Part shown: positions 34,358 through 43,782 of the stretch, piece after piece | Position numbering within the stretch: the first letter of the stretch is position 1 | Layout: every line of letters starts with the position of its first letter | From: Marimicrobium sp913061115 | GTDB taxonomy: Bacteria; Pseudomonadota; Gammaproteobacteria; Pseudomonadales; Halieaceae | Length of the DNA: 64,000 nt | Direction: 5' to 3' | NCBI RefSeq assembly: GCF_047729875.1 | Contig: NZ_CP159826.1 | Coordinates: 62,001 to 126,000 of the forward strand | The notes under the pieces: model-generated | Told to the model about the DNA's origin: nothing | Databases searched by the model: none | Seen by the model: the letters and a program-made list of their open reading frames with translations, nothing else | Program-made: the position numbers and the translations under genes

Positions 34358-36625
34358 ATGAGTTCAGATTCTCCGCCTAACAATCCGGTCCCCGCTGACC
34401 AGCAGCTGATGATCGCTGAGCTGAAAAATCAGTTGGCGCGCTATGAGCAGGCGATTGCTGCGCCGGCTGCCGCCCCCGTCGATGACGATTTCATTGACCT
34501 GCGCGAGGTGTGGAACCTGCTGTGGCGCCGGCGTTGGACTATCTTCATCACGGCGGGCGTTGTATTAGTGGCTACGATTATCGCCACGGCGATGATGACA
34601 CCGATTTTTCGCGCCACCACTGTGCTGCAGATTGAGCGGGATGCCGGCAAGGTGGTGGAGTATCAGGGCGTGACCAGTGAGGAGTCGTCAGGTTCCAGAG
34701 ATTTCTACCAAACCCAGTACGAGCTGCTGCAAAGTCGCACGCTGGCGCGACGCGTCATCGATCAGTTGGGGCTGCACGAATCCGGCGCTATGACGCAAGA
34801 TGACGAAGAGCCGGGTTTTATTGCCGGCATGGTGAACAGTGCGAAGGGTTTTTTCAGCAGCCCGCAGGAGCGTCCGGAAGAAACATTGCCCGCAAACCTA
34901 GAGTCGGTATTTTTGGCTAATCTCACTGTGGCGCCCATCAGTAACTCCCGCCTGGTGCGCCTGTACTACGAAAGCCCAGACCCGCGTGAGGCCGCTTTGG
35001 TGGCGAATGCCATTGCGGCGTCGTTTGTGGATATGAGCCTGGAACGCCGCTTTGAGGCTTCTGCTTATGCCAAGGGCTTTTTGGAAGAACGGCTTAAACA
35101 GGTGCGGGCAGACCTGGAGGATTCCGAGCGCGCTATGATCGCCTACACGCAGGAACGCGGCATTATCAACCAGAATGACAAATTGGGGATTTTGACCGAG
35201 AAGCTGAAGGAGATGAACCGGGCGCAGGTGAAAGTTGAATCTGAACGCTTCGCGGCAGAGTCCCAGTATCAGGAAATGCTGAGCGCAAGTATGGCCAGCT
35301 TGGCCGAGATGCTGGAGAGTCTCGTGATCCAGAATTTGAAGCAGCAGCGCTCTGATTTAACCTCCGAGTATCAGGAGAACCTGAAGATCTACAAACCGGG
35401 TTATCCGAAAATGCAGCAGATGCAGGAAAAAATCACCCAGCTTGATCTTGAGCTGAGTAAGGAGATCGGGCATATCCGCGACGGCATTAAGGTGAAGTAT
35501 CAGGCCAAGATGCGCGAAGAGGGGATGCTGGCAGAGCGTATTGCGTCTACGCGCGATGAGATCCTCGATCTGGAGGCCAACAGTGTCGATTTTAAGACAC
35601 TCAGGCGCGGTGTGGATACCAACCGAGAGCTTTACGACGGCCTGTTGCAGCGTATGAAAGAGGTGGGCGTTGCCGCCGGCGCCAGTAACAACAATATTTC
35701 AGTGATAGATCGCGCTGAAGTCCCGCGCAACCGGTTTAAGCCAAATATGAAACTCAATGCTGCCCTCGCACTGGTGCTGGGCTTGATGTTGGGAGCGGCG
35801 ATTGCGTTTCTGTTTGAAGTGATGGACGACAGCATCAAATCCGGTGCCGACCTGGAAAAACTGCTGAATAAGCCCGTGCTGGGCATCATCCCCAACATAA
35901 ACAGTAAGGAGGCTGCGTTCGAAGAGATAGCCTTAATGGCCTATCGAGAACCCGCCTCGGCGCTGGCGGAGGCTTATCGCTCCATGCGCACCGCGCTGAC
36001 TTTCTCCACCGCCGAGGGCGCCCCCAAGGTCATGCAGTTCACCAGCGTCGTTCCCAATGAGGGCAAAACCACCACCGCGGTGAATATCGCGATTAACTTT
36101 ACCCAGACCGGCAGCAAGGTGTTGCTGGTTGACGGTGACCTGCGCAACCCCTCACTGCACAAACTGTTTAGCTGCCCCAACGAACAAGGCTTGACCAACT
36201 ACCTCACCGGGAATGCTGATCCGGCAGAGGTGACTCAGTCTCTGGGCATCCCCGGGCTGTTCATCATGACCGCAGGGCCCGTGCCGCCCAACCCCGCGGA
36301 ATTACTGCAAGGCGGCAAATTAATAGAGCTGGTGGCGCTTGGCGCCCAACGGTTTGACTACGTGATTATCGACAGTCCGCCGCTGCTGGGGCTGGCGGAC
36401 GCCGTCATCATTGCCGATGCCGTGCAGGCGACGATTATGGTTGCGGCCGCGAACAGCACCAGAACGGGCGCGTTCGAGGCCGGCGTAAAGCGCCTGCACC
36501 ATTCACGTGCCAGCATATTGGGCACGGTATTGACCAAGTTTGATCTGAAAAAATCGGGCGATAGTTATGGCTATGGTTATGGCTATTCCTACGGCGGCGA
36601 CAGCGATGATGGGCAACGCGCCTGA
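34358..36625 (+). CDS. Polysaccharide co-polymerase / bacterial tyrosine kinase (Wzc-like)
   Basis: This 755-residue inner-membrane protein regulates chain length and export. It has a Wzz domain with TM1 (about 60-82) and TM2 (about 467-487), long periplasmic coiled coils (about 240-420), and a cytoplasmic BY-kinase. The kinase has Walker A VVPNEGKTTT (564-573), Walker A' LLVDGDLR (589-596) and Walker B VIIDSPP (669-675). The C-terminal Tyr cluster is five tyrosines at alternating positions 737-745 (YGYGYGYSY). The cognate phosphatase is the CpsB-type gene at 30677. Confidence 0.95.
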   Translation: MSSDSPPNNPVPADQQLMIAELKNQLARYEQAIAAPAAAPVDDDFIDLREVWNLLWRRRWTIFITAGVVLVATIIATAMMTPIFRATTVLQIERDAGKVVEYQGVTSEESSGSRDFYQTQYELLQSRTLARRVIDQLGLHESGAMTQDDEEPGFIAGMVNSAKGFFSSPQERPEETLPANLESVFLANLTVAPISNSRLVRLYYESPDPREAALVANAIAASFVDMSLERRFEASAYAKGFLEERLKQVRADLEDSERAMIAYTQERGIINQNDKLGILTEKLKEMNRAQVKVESERFAAESQYQEMLSASMASLAEMLESLVIQNLKQQRSDLTSEYQENLKIYKPGYPKMQQMQEKITQLDLELSKEIGHIRDGIKVKYQAKMREEGMLAERIASTRDEILDLEANSVDFKTLRRGVDTNRELYDGLLQRMKEVGVAAGASNNNISVIDRAEVPRNRFKPNMKLNAALALVLGLMLGAAIAFLFEVMDDSIKSGADLEKLLNKPVLGIIPNINSKEAAFEEIALMAYREPASALAEAYRSMRTALTFSTAEGAPKVMQFTSVVPNEGKTTTAVNIAINFTQTGSKVLLVDGDLRNPSLHKLFSCPNEQGLTNYLTGNADPAEVTQSLGIPGLFIMTAGPVPPNPAELLQGGKLIELVALGAQRFDYVIIDSPPLLGLADAVIIADAVQATIMVAAANSTRTGAFEAGVKRLHHSRASILGTVLTKFDLKKSGDSYGYGYGYSYGGDSDDGQRA

Positions 36626-36639
36626 GTGCTTCCAACACA

Positions 36640-38084
<1,445 letters not shown>

Positions 38085-38088
<4 letters not shown>

Positions 38089-39371
38089 GCGATGGGTTTG
38101 TAGGCAGTCGCACGGGCCTTGTCCTAAAGCGAATAGGTCTGGCGGTCATCGCGGCGGTTGTGAGCTGGCAGATTCTGACCGTCAATCTGTCTGATTATTT
38201 TGTAGAAGACGCCAGTTACGGCAACCCCGAGGCTTTGCAGACGGCGCTATGGTGGGATCAACACCATCCGGTGGCATTGGCGCAATTGGGCGCGGATGCG
38301 ATACGGCAGGAGCAGCCCGCGGCGGCGCTGGCGCTGCTGCGCGCCGCCATTGCCTCCAACCCGGCAGATGCACGGCCGCAAATGGACGTGGTCGCCCTCT
38401 ATGCTGCAGACGATGAGGTAGAGCAGGGTGACCGCTTGGCAACGGCGGCTAATACCTTGATGCCAGTGCAATATGCCGCGCAGTTAGACCTGGCGCTCTA
38501 CTGGTCCGGGCGCGAAGACGTGGAACAGGCGGTGCAGCATTTAGCCATTGCACTGGTAGGGGGCAGGGGGAGACTGCAGGAGACGTACTTTCCGCAGCTA
38601 CTGGCCGTTGCGGCGCTGGAGCAAGGCCGGGGCGCACTGCTGCCCATCACCGAAAACCCAACACTCTACCCCTGGTGGGAGAGTTTTTTCAGGTATGCCG
38701 CGCGTGATGCGCAGGATGTCACCACCGTGACAGCCTTGGTTGACATGCGCGAGGCGTCAACGCAGGTGCCGTTGAGTGCGCTTGAACGCGAACTGTATAT
38801 CGGCCGCTTGCGTAAAGATGACTTGATCGCCGAGGCCTATCTCTATTGGGTCAATGGTCTGGATAAAGAGGATTTGCAATACTTGGGGTATCTGTTTGAC
38901 GGCGGGTTTGAGCGCGAAATCGTCTACAAAACTGGCTTTGAGTGGCGCGCTTCCCCGCCCAGAAACAGCGGTATACGCATCACGTCGGGAGATACCTACG
39001 GCGTCGAAGGCGACACCGCCCTGCGTGTGTCGTTTAGCGGCAAGCGCATCTGGTTTAGGCACCTCAGTCAAAACCTGTACCTCGGCCAAGGCACCTATGC
39101 GCTCAGCGGCAGGGTGCGCCCCGACAACTTAAAGGCCCGCCGTGGTTTACAGTGGCGGGTTGACTGCAATGCAGGGGCTAGCGGGGCACTGGGCAACAGC
39201 GACACGTTTGCCGGTACCGGAGACTGGCGCGATTTCGCCTTTGATATCACAGTGCCCGCAGACTGTATCGGCCAGGTGTTGACGCTAATGTCGGTGGGCG
39301 CGCGCGACGTAGACCATGAAATAGAAGGGGTACTGTGGGTGGATGCTTTAAGGATTGAACGCAAACGATGA
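38085..39371 (+). CDS. Membrane-anchored TPR-like protein with C-terminal beta-sandwich
   Basis: This 428-residue protein has an N-terminal TM anchor (about 16-32), TPR-like helical pairs (LAQLGADAIRQEQPAAALALLRAAIASNPADARPQ at about 65-100) and a C-terminal half resembling a carbohydrate-binding-like beta-sandwich (SGIRITSGDTYGVEGDTALRVSFSGK, YALSGRVRPDN, WVDALRIERKR). It overlaps the J-domain gene by 4 bp (GTGA) and the ligase gene by 4 bp. It may be a periplasmic assembly factor for the polymer. No characterised homologue was recognised. Confidence 0.7.
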
Positions 39372-40867
39372 ATGCCTCGCCGTCTATTGCCAGCAGGGTG
39401 CCACCATTGTTACTGGCCGCGTTGATTATACTGGCGCCTCTGTTTCGCTCCGGCAAGATTCCCCTGGCGACACTGTTGCTGGAGCTGCTGGCGGTAGCGG
39501 CCTTTTTAGCCCTGTGGTGGTGGAGTGAGCGACGCTTGGTACTGGGGCGTCTGGAGGTGTTTTTGCTGGCCGCGTTGGCGGTTTTCCCACTGCTGCAGCT
39601 GTTGCCGCTGCCCGGGCTCAGTCCGTTAGATCTGCCGGGGCAGACAGATTATTTTATAGCATCGCAGGCGGCGGGGGTGGATCGGGGCGCGACGACGTTG
39701 TCGATCATTCCGCGTGAAACACTGTCGGGTTGGCTGGTTTTGTTGGTGCCGATAGCAGTATACCTGCTGACCCGTGCCACCTCGGTGCGCAGCTTGCAGA
39801 AGCTGGTGACACTGATGCTGGTGGTCGCGGCGCTCCAAGCAATGCTTGGCCTGATGCAATTTGGCTCGTCGCCATCGCCGATGTTTTATCTTGGCATCGA
39901 ATTACCCAGTACCGGCAATGCGGTGGGTACCTACACCAGCCGTAACAATTTTGCGGGGTTTTTGTACCTGTCGTTGATGCTGAGTTTGGCGTTATTCATG
40001 GCCACCCTCGGTCGTCAGACGGGCAGAACCCAACAGGGGCGGAGCCTCCGCGAGCGCATCCAGTATTATGCAACGGCCGACGGGCATCGTGCGTTTATGT
40101 ATGGCGCTGTGGCCCTGCTGTTGCTACTGGCGATTATTTTTACGCGTTCCCGTGCGGGTATCGTGCTCACGTTGTTGGGCGTGCTGTTGGTCAGTGCGAC
40201 CTTTTCCCATCGTATCGGCGGAGGCAATGCGTTTGGTCGCATGGGCGTGATCGTGTCGGGCGCGATAGCCTTGGCGATTGCCATCGGGCTGGGGACGGTG
40301 CTGGAGCGGTTCACGGTAAGCGATTCGCTGTCGAATGGCCGCTGGATTATATTTGATGGCGTCTTTGTCGGTATTGGCCAGTTCTTCCCTTTGGGCGCGG
40401 GCACCGGCACCTTTCAGCAGACGTTTGCCCGCTTTCAGGATCTCAGTCAGGCCCATTACCTGATCAATCGGGCCCACAACAGCTACCTGGAGTGGATCTA
40501 TAGCGGCGGGATAGTGGCGCTCGCATTGATACTGGGGTTTCTTGGGTTGTATTTGGCGCGCTGGTTTAGCCTGTGGAAGCGCGGTGATTGGGGTGAATTT
40601 CGCTATATTCAAGTCGGCGCCGGCCTGGGACTCATGCTGATGCTGTTACACGAGTTGGTGGATTACAACCTGTTTGTGCCCGCCAATATGGTCTATTTTG
40701 CCTTCCTCGCCGGGTTGTACCTGCACCCTTATCGGGAGCCCACTGCGCCCAAGCAGCGTACCAAGCCCGTGGCAGAATCCGCTGCAGCCCGCTCAGAGCA
40801 AGCGCTTCGCAAAGTCAGCCTGTTGCCCCAGGCGGGCGAGCCCGGGCGCAACCCGTTTATGGATTAA
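39368..40867 (+). CDS. O-antigen ligase / Wzy-like polymerase family membrane protein
   Basis: This 499-residue integral-membrane protein of the Wzy/WaaL superfamily has about twelve hydrophobic segments and a large central periplasmic loop (about 315-380). Signature features are FTRSRAGIVLTLLGVLL near the middle, GNAVGTYTSRNNFAGFL, SNGRWIIFDGVF and the AHNSYLEWIYSGGIVAL segment with the conserved His. It either polymerises the repeat unit or ligates it to a carrier. A separate Wzy-like protein is encoded at 45069-46397. Confidence 0.85.
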   Translation: MNASPSIASRVPPLLLAALIILAPLFRSGKIPLATLLLELLAVAAFLALWWWSERRLVLGRLEVFLLAALAVFPLLQLLPLPGLSPLDLPGQTDYFIASQAAGVDRGATTLSIIPRETLSGWLVLLVPIAVYLLTRATSVRSLQKLVTLMLVVAALQAMLGLMQFGSSPSPMFYLGIELPSTGNAVGTYTSRNNFAGFLYLSLMLSLALFMATLGRQTGRTQQGRSLRERIQYYATADGHRAFMYGAVALLLLLAIIFTRSRAGIVLTLLGVLLVSATFSHRIGGGNAFGRMGVIVSGAIALAIAIGLGTVLERFTVSDSLSNGRWIIFDGVFVGIGQFFPLGAGTGTFQQTFARFQDLSQAHYLINRAHNSYLEWIYSGGIVALALILGFLGLYLARWFSLWKRGDWGEFRYIQVGAGLGLMLMLLHELVDYNLFVPANMVYFAFLAGLYLHPYREPTAPKQRTKPVAESAAARSEQALRKVSLLPQAGEPGRNPFMD

Positions 40868-40877
40868 GTTGAATTTG

Positions 40878-40890
40878 TAGGGTTTTCCCC
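40878..40890. promoter_or_regulatory. TAGGG-TTTT-CCCC element before the small exported protein
   Basis: A further copy of the EPS-locus palindrome lies 15 bp upstream of a promoter-like TTGAAG (40905-40910) / TGC-TATGAT (extended -10 ending at 40934) pair with an 18-bp spacer. An inverted repeat CCCCCTT / AAGGGGG overlaps its right side and could act as a weak terminator for the ligase transcript. Confidence 0.5.
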
Positions 40891-40904
40891 CCTTGAAGCC
40901 GCGT

Positions 40905-40934
40905 TTGAAGGGGGTTATCATTTCTTGCTATGAT
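40905..40934 (+). promoter_or_regulatory. Candidate sigma70 promoter (TTGAAG, TATGAT, extended -10)
   Basis: TTGAAG and TATGAT are separated by 18 bp, with TG one base before the -10 hexamer. It would start transcription about 30 bases upstream of the start codon at 40971. Confidence 0.5.
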
Positions 40935-40970
40935 TTTAAAGACTCTGATTTGAGTGAAAAGGATATTACG

Positions 40971-41465
40971 ATGAGAAAAAATATAGCAGTGATTGCAGTC
41001 GTGGCAAGCGCACTTTTGGGCAGTAGCCTGAGTGTTATCGCCGAAAACGCCGGAACGCAGCTCACCAGCCTACAGTTGCCCGTTATGATCAATCAGACGG
41101 GGACGTATGTTGAGGCACAGACCAATATGACGGTATACCCGGGTGATCGTCTGATGGCGATGGGCGGCGGCTCGGCCACAGTGGTGTATGCCAATGGTTG
41201 TGAGCAGTCTGTCAGCGACAATGAAATCGCCCAAGTCGGTACGCCGGAAAGTTGCAACACGCTGGCTGAAGCAGGCACTAATTTTGCTGTCGGTAGTGCT
41301 GCTGCCGCTGGCGGCGCCGCGGCTGGTGGCGCTGCGGCCGCGCCAATAACCGGTGGCCTCGTATTTGCCGGCACCATGGCTGCCGGCGCTGGCCTGGTCA
41401 AGGTCACGCAAGACGAAGTATTTTCTTCTGGTGACAGCAACGACAATCCGCCCATTTCTAGGTAG
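40971..41465 (+). CDS. Small exported protein with Gly-Ala hydrophobic tail, EPS-associated
   Basis: This 164-residue protein has a signal peptide (MRKNIAVIAVVASALLGSSLSVIA), then a small domain with a VYPGDRLMAMGGGSATVVYANGCEQSV stretch in the style of FecR/SH3-like folds. A Gly-Ala-rich hydrophobic segment follows (AAAAGGAAAGGAAAAPITGG, about 112-131) and a polar C-terminus. Two cysteines (C74-like in ANGC, and ESCNT) may pair. The ATG at 40971 is preceded by AAAAGGATATTACG, a good ribosome-binding site; the frame is open 26 codons further upstream. The function is unknown. Confidence 0.75.
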   Translation: MRKNIAVIAVVASALLGSSLSVIAENAGTQLTSLQLPVMINQTGTYVEAQTNMTVYPGDRLMAMGGGSATVVYANGCEQSVSDNEIAQVGTPESCNTLAEAGTNFAVGSAAAAGGAAAGGAAAAPITGGLVFAGTMAAGAGLVKVTQDEVFSSGDSNDNPPISR

Positions 41466-41490
41466 GTTTGTTCTAGCCTGAAAACGCCCC

Positions 41491-41517
41491 AAACGCCCGG
41501 TTCTGCTGGGCGTTTTT
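41491..41517 (+). terminator. Intrinsic terminator of the EPS small-protein transcript
   Basis: AAACGCCC (41491-41498) and GGGCGTTT (41508-41515) form a perfect eight-base stem with a nine-base loop, and TTTTT follows on the + strand. It ends the transcript of the small exported protein before the RfaH-like gene. Confidence 0.85.
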
Positions 41518-41581
41518 GTTTGGCCCAAAGCAACACGCCTTTAACGGTGTCCCGTTCCTTAAACTCGGAAACCTAACGCTA

Positions 41582-42085
41582 ATGAGCACGCAGTGGTTTG
41601 CAGTGCAGTCTAAGCCACGGCAAGAGTGTACCGCGAAGGTACAGCTCGAGCGCCAGGGCTATACCGCCTATCTGCCGATGATGACGGTGCGCAAACGCAA
41701 GCGGGCGGCCTGGACAACGTCAATAGAGCCGCTGTTTCCCCGTTATCTTTTCGTGCACGCCGATGTTAATCAGCAGAGCCTAGCGCCGGTGCGTTCAACG
41801 GTAGGCGTGTCGGGGCTGGTGCGCTTCGGCACCATACTCAGGCCTGTGCCGGACGCCGTCGTGCACTATTTACAACAGGCCGAGGCGGCGCAGGGTGCTG
41901 AGCCGGGAGAAGACAGCTGGCCTTTTCGGGCCGGCGATAAAGTCGCGGTGTTAGAGGGCCCCTTTGCGGGATTAACGGCCGTGTTTGAGGGCGCTGAGCC
42001 CGAAGCGCGGGCCATGATTCTCATTGAACTACTGGGCCGACAAAACACTGTTGAGGTGCCTATCAATGCGCTGAATGCGCTGTAG
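41582..42085 (+). CDS. RfaH/NusG-like transcription antiterminator
   Basis: This 167-residue protein has an NGN domain (MSTQWFAVQSKPRQECTAKV, GYTAYLPMMTVRKRKR, PLFPRYLFVHAD, STVGVSGLVRFG) and a KOW-like C-terminus (FRAGDKVAVLEGPFAGLTAVFE). These match RfaH-type specialised NusG paralogues, which let RNA polymerase read through long, poorly translated polysaccharide operons. The ATG at 41582 fits the family N-terminus (W-F-A-V-Q-S-K-P); an open extension upstream crosses the terminator. Confidence 0.9.
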   Translation: MSTQWFAVQSKPRQECTAKVQLERQGYTAYLPMMTVRKRKRAAWTTSIEPLFPRYLFVHADVNQQSLAPVRSTVGVSGLVRFGTILRPVPDAVVHYLQQAEAAQGAEPGEDSWPFRAGDKVAVLEGPFAGLTAVFEGAEPEARAMILIELLGRQNTVEVPINALNAL

Positions 42086-42146
42086 CGCGCCACCAGCATT
42101 GGTTTAAGCCCATTTTTTAGCGCACCACTTCCCTTTGCCAGCAACC

Positions 42147-42167
42147 TGTGTTCAACTGTTGAACACA
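42147..42167. promoter_or_regulatory. Perfect 21-bp palindrome, candidate MarR-type operator
   Basis: Arms TGTGTTCAAC and GTTGAACACA flank a single T. The site is about 55 to 75 bp upstream of the MarR-family regulator start. Length and symmetry fit a winged-helix dimer site, so autoregulation is likely. No second copy was noticed in the window. Confidence 0.6.
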
Positions 42168-42243
42168 TCGATATCATGCCACATTGCTCCCGTGAAAAGA
42201 ACCAGGGCGGGGCGGTAGCGTGTCCAAAGGCAGATCAACCGGT

Positions 42244-42579
42244 ATGACAGAAGACTCCGAATACACCCTCCTTAAGCTGCTTGAGCTGAACCCACAGGCG
42301 ACGCAGCGCGAGATTGCGAGCGAAATGGGCGTAAGCCTGGGCAAGGTCAACTATTGCGTGCAGGCTTTAGTGGCCAAAGGCCTGGTGAAAGCCACGAACT
42401 TCAAAAACTCCCAGCGCAAGGCCGCCTATGCGTATCTGCTAACACCCAAAGGTATCACGGCAAAAGCTGCTATTTCGCTGCGCTACCTGCGCCGCAAAGT
42501 GCAAGAGTACGAGGCGATCAAGGCCGAGATCGAAGAGCTGGAATCTGACCTTGTGGCGCAAGGGGTGGATTTAGGTTGA
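42244..42579 (+). CDS. MarR family EPS-associated transcriptional regulator
   Basis: This 111-residue winged-helix protein begins MTEDSEYTLLKLLELNPQAT and contains QREIASEMGVSLGKVNYCVQALVAKGLVK (helix-turn-helix) and a C-terminal coiled coil (RRKVQEYEAIKAEIEELESDL). It matches the small EPS-associated MarR family usually found in exopolysaccharide clusters. The ATG at 42244 fits the family N-terminus; a GTG at 42220 in the same frame is an alternative. The palindrome at 42147-42167 is its likely target. Confidence 0.85.
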   Translation: MTEDSEYTLLKLLELNPQATQREIASEMGVSLGKVNYCVQALVAKGLVKATNFKNSQRKAAYAYLLTPKGITAKAAISLRYLRRKVQEYEAIKAEIEELESDLVAQGVDLG

Positions 42580-42625
42580 GTGGGTCTTTGGCATTGAAGG
42601 CTAGGTTGTGAGTGTGCCGATGCTC

Positions 42626-42641
42626 GATAACGCTTGTTGTC
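42626..42641. repeat. GATAACGCTT-type palindrome, copy 1
   Basis: GATAACGCTTGTTGTC is an imperfect copy of the palindrome GATAACGCTTGTTATC. Three related elements lie on the other side of the toxin-antitoxin genes, at 43461, 43496 and 43529. Confidence 0.5.
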
Positions 42642-42722
42642 AATCGCTAGCCTAAACCGATACCGCACGGCTGCGGCTGTGAATAGCGACGCAACACGGT
42701 TACCAGCCCCAATTGGCTCAAG

Positions 42723-42757
42723 ATATGAGCCAATTAAGTCAATTATTCGGCTCATAT
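42723..42757. promoter_or_regulatory. Inverted repeat upstream of the toxin-antitoxin pair
   Basis: ATATGAGCC and GGCTCATAT are perfect nine-base arms around a 17-base AT-rich centre. The site is about 90 bp upstream of the antitoxin start and may be an operator for the antitoxin or the complex. Two nearby TCATGAT copies (around 42808 and 42828) lie closer to the start. No gene was seen in the rest of 42580-42847. Confidence 0.4.
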
Positions 42758-42847
42758 GTTGGGAAAAGCTATATCGGCGGTGCTTGCTGAAGCGCATATC
42801 AAGATATATCATGATTAATCAAGAAAGGTCATGATGGGGTCTATTCT

Positions 42848-43081
42848 ATGGCAGCAGTAAGAGAAAAATTTGCGACTCAGGTTGATGCAGAGCTGTTGGA
42901 GTCGGTGCGCGAACTTGCTAAGTCAGAAGGTCGGCAGATCCAGGCAGTGGTAGAGGACGCGTTGCGCGAGCACCTCGAGGCCAAACAGTCTCCGAGGCCC
43001 CAGGGTCGAGAGCACGTCATGAAAGCCTACCTCAAGAGTACTGAGCGTTATCCCGGGTTGTATCAGAAACTGGCGCAATGA
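42848..43081 (+). CDS. Ribbon-helix-helix-like antitoxin
   Basis: This 77-residue protein has an N-terminal segment REKFATQVDAELLESVRELAKSEGRQIQAVVEDALREHLE with the strand-helix-helix pattern of MetJ/Arc DNA-binding domains. A C-terminal tail (EHVMKAYLKSTERYPGLYQKLAQ) could cap the toxin. It overlaps the Doc gene by 4 bp (ATGA), which is typical for antitoxin-toxin pairs. It lacks the Phd fold usually paired with Doc. Confidence 0.75.
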   Translation: MAAVREKFATQVDAELLESVRELAKSEGRQIQAVVEDALREHLEAKQSPRPQGREHVMKAYLKSTERYPGLYQKLAQ

Positions 43082-43455
43082 GCTTCGACTATATTCTGGT
43101 CGAAGATATTCTCGCGATACACGAAGACCAGATCGAGCGATACGGTGGGGCGCATGGCATCCGGGATCCAGGACTTCTTGAGGCGGCACTGTTTCGTCCC
43201 CAGACAGGCTATTACGACACTTTGATTGATGAGGCGGCCGCTCTGTGGGAAAGCCTTTCACAGAACCACCCATTTGTAGATGGCAATAAACGGACTGCCT
43301 TTGCTGCGACCTTTGTATTCCTGGCGATCAATGGACTAGATGTCACATCTACCGATGACGATTCACAAGCATTCCTATTGGATCTTTACGATTCCGGTGG
43401 AGTTAACTTTGAGAATCTACAGTCATGGTTATTGGTGAACACCGCTCAATGCTGA
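43078..43455 (+). CDS. Death-on-curing (Doc/Fic) family toxin
   Basis: This 125-residue Fic-fold protein has the conserved HPFVDGNKRTA catalytic loop. Doc proteins phosphorylate EF-Tu and stop translation. The N-terminus (FDYILVEDILAIHEDQIERYGGAHGIRDPGLLEAAL) is the usual Doc start. It probably acts as a type II toxin with the preceding antitoxin, forming a plasmid-style stabilisation or defence module placed between the EPS and variable polysaccharide genes. Confidence 0.9.
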   Translation: MSFDYILVEDILAIHEDQIERYGGAHGIRDPGLLEAALFRPQTGYYDTLIDEAAALWESLSQNHPFVDGNKRTAFAATFVFLAINGLDVTSTDDDSQAFLLDLYDSGGVNFENLQSWLLVNTAQC

Positions 43456-43460
43456 GGAAA

Positions 43461-43544
43461 GATAACGCTTGTGATCGCTGCCGCGCTCAATAAGGGATAA
43501 GCGTTCTTATCGGATGTTAGTGGGGTGTGAAAACGCTTGTTATC
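43461..43544. repeat. Three GATAACGCTT-type palindromes downstream of the toxin gene
   Basis: GATAACGCTTGTGATC (43461-43476), GATAAGCGTTCTTATC (43496-43511) and GAAAACGCTTGTTATC (43529-43544) all fit a 16-bp palindrome, GATAACGCTTGTTATC. Together with 42626 they bracket the toxin-antitoxin pair. The remaining bases up to 43782 are AT-rich, hold no convincing gene, and may carry the promoter for the flippase operon. Confidence 0.5.
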
Positions 43545-43782
43545 GTTCATTAAATTATCCATTCCTTGAAACTGGCGAGCACCTCCATCGGCGAGGTACG
43601 AGTTCGTTGTTAAATAGCAAGTTTGTTGGGTACCCACATTGTACTGAGAGAAAACTATGGTAGATGACGATAGTAGACATACTTATTAAACTTTTTTTGC
43701 TCTTGCTTTTCCACTTTATCATCTGCAACGATCAGATGGTCATTCGACCGGTACTGACTATCGAGTTCCCATAGGGCAATAA

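Noticed and set aside
42626..43544. Palindromes around the toxin-antitoxin pair as integron attC sites
   Set aside because: They are only 16 bp, lack the paired R/L boxes and the larger fold of attC, and no integrase gene is near.
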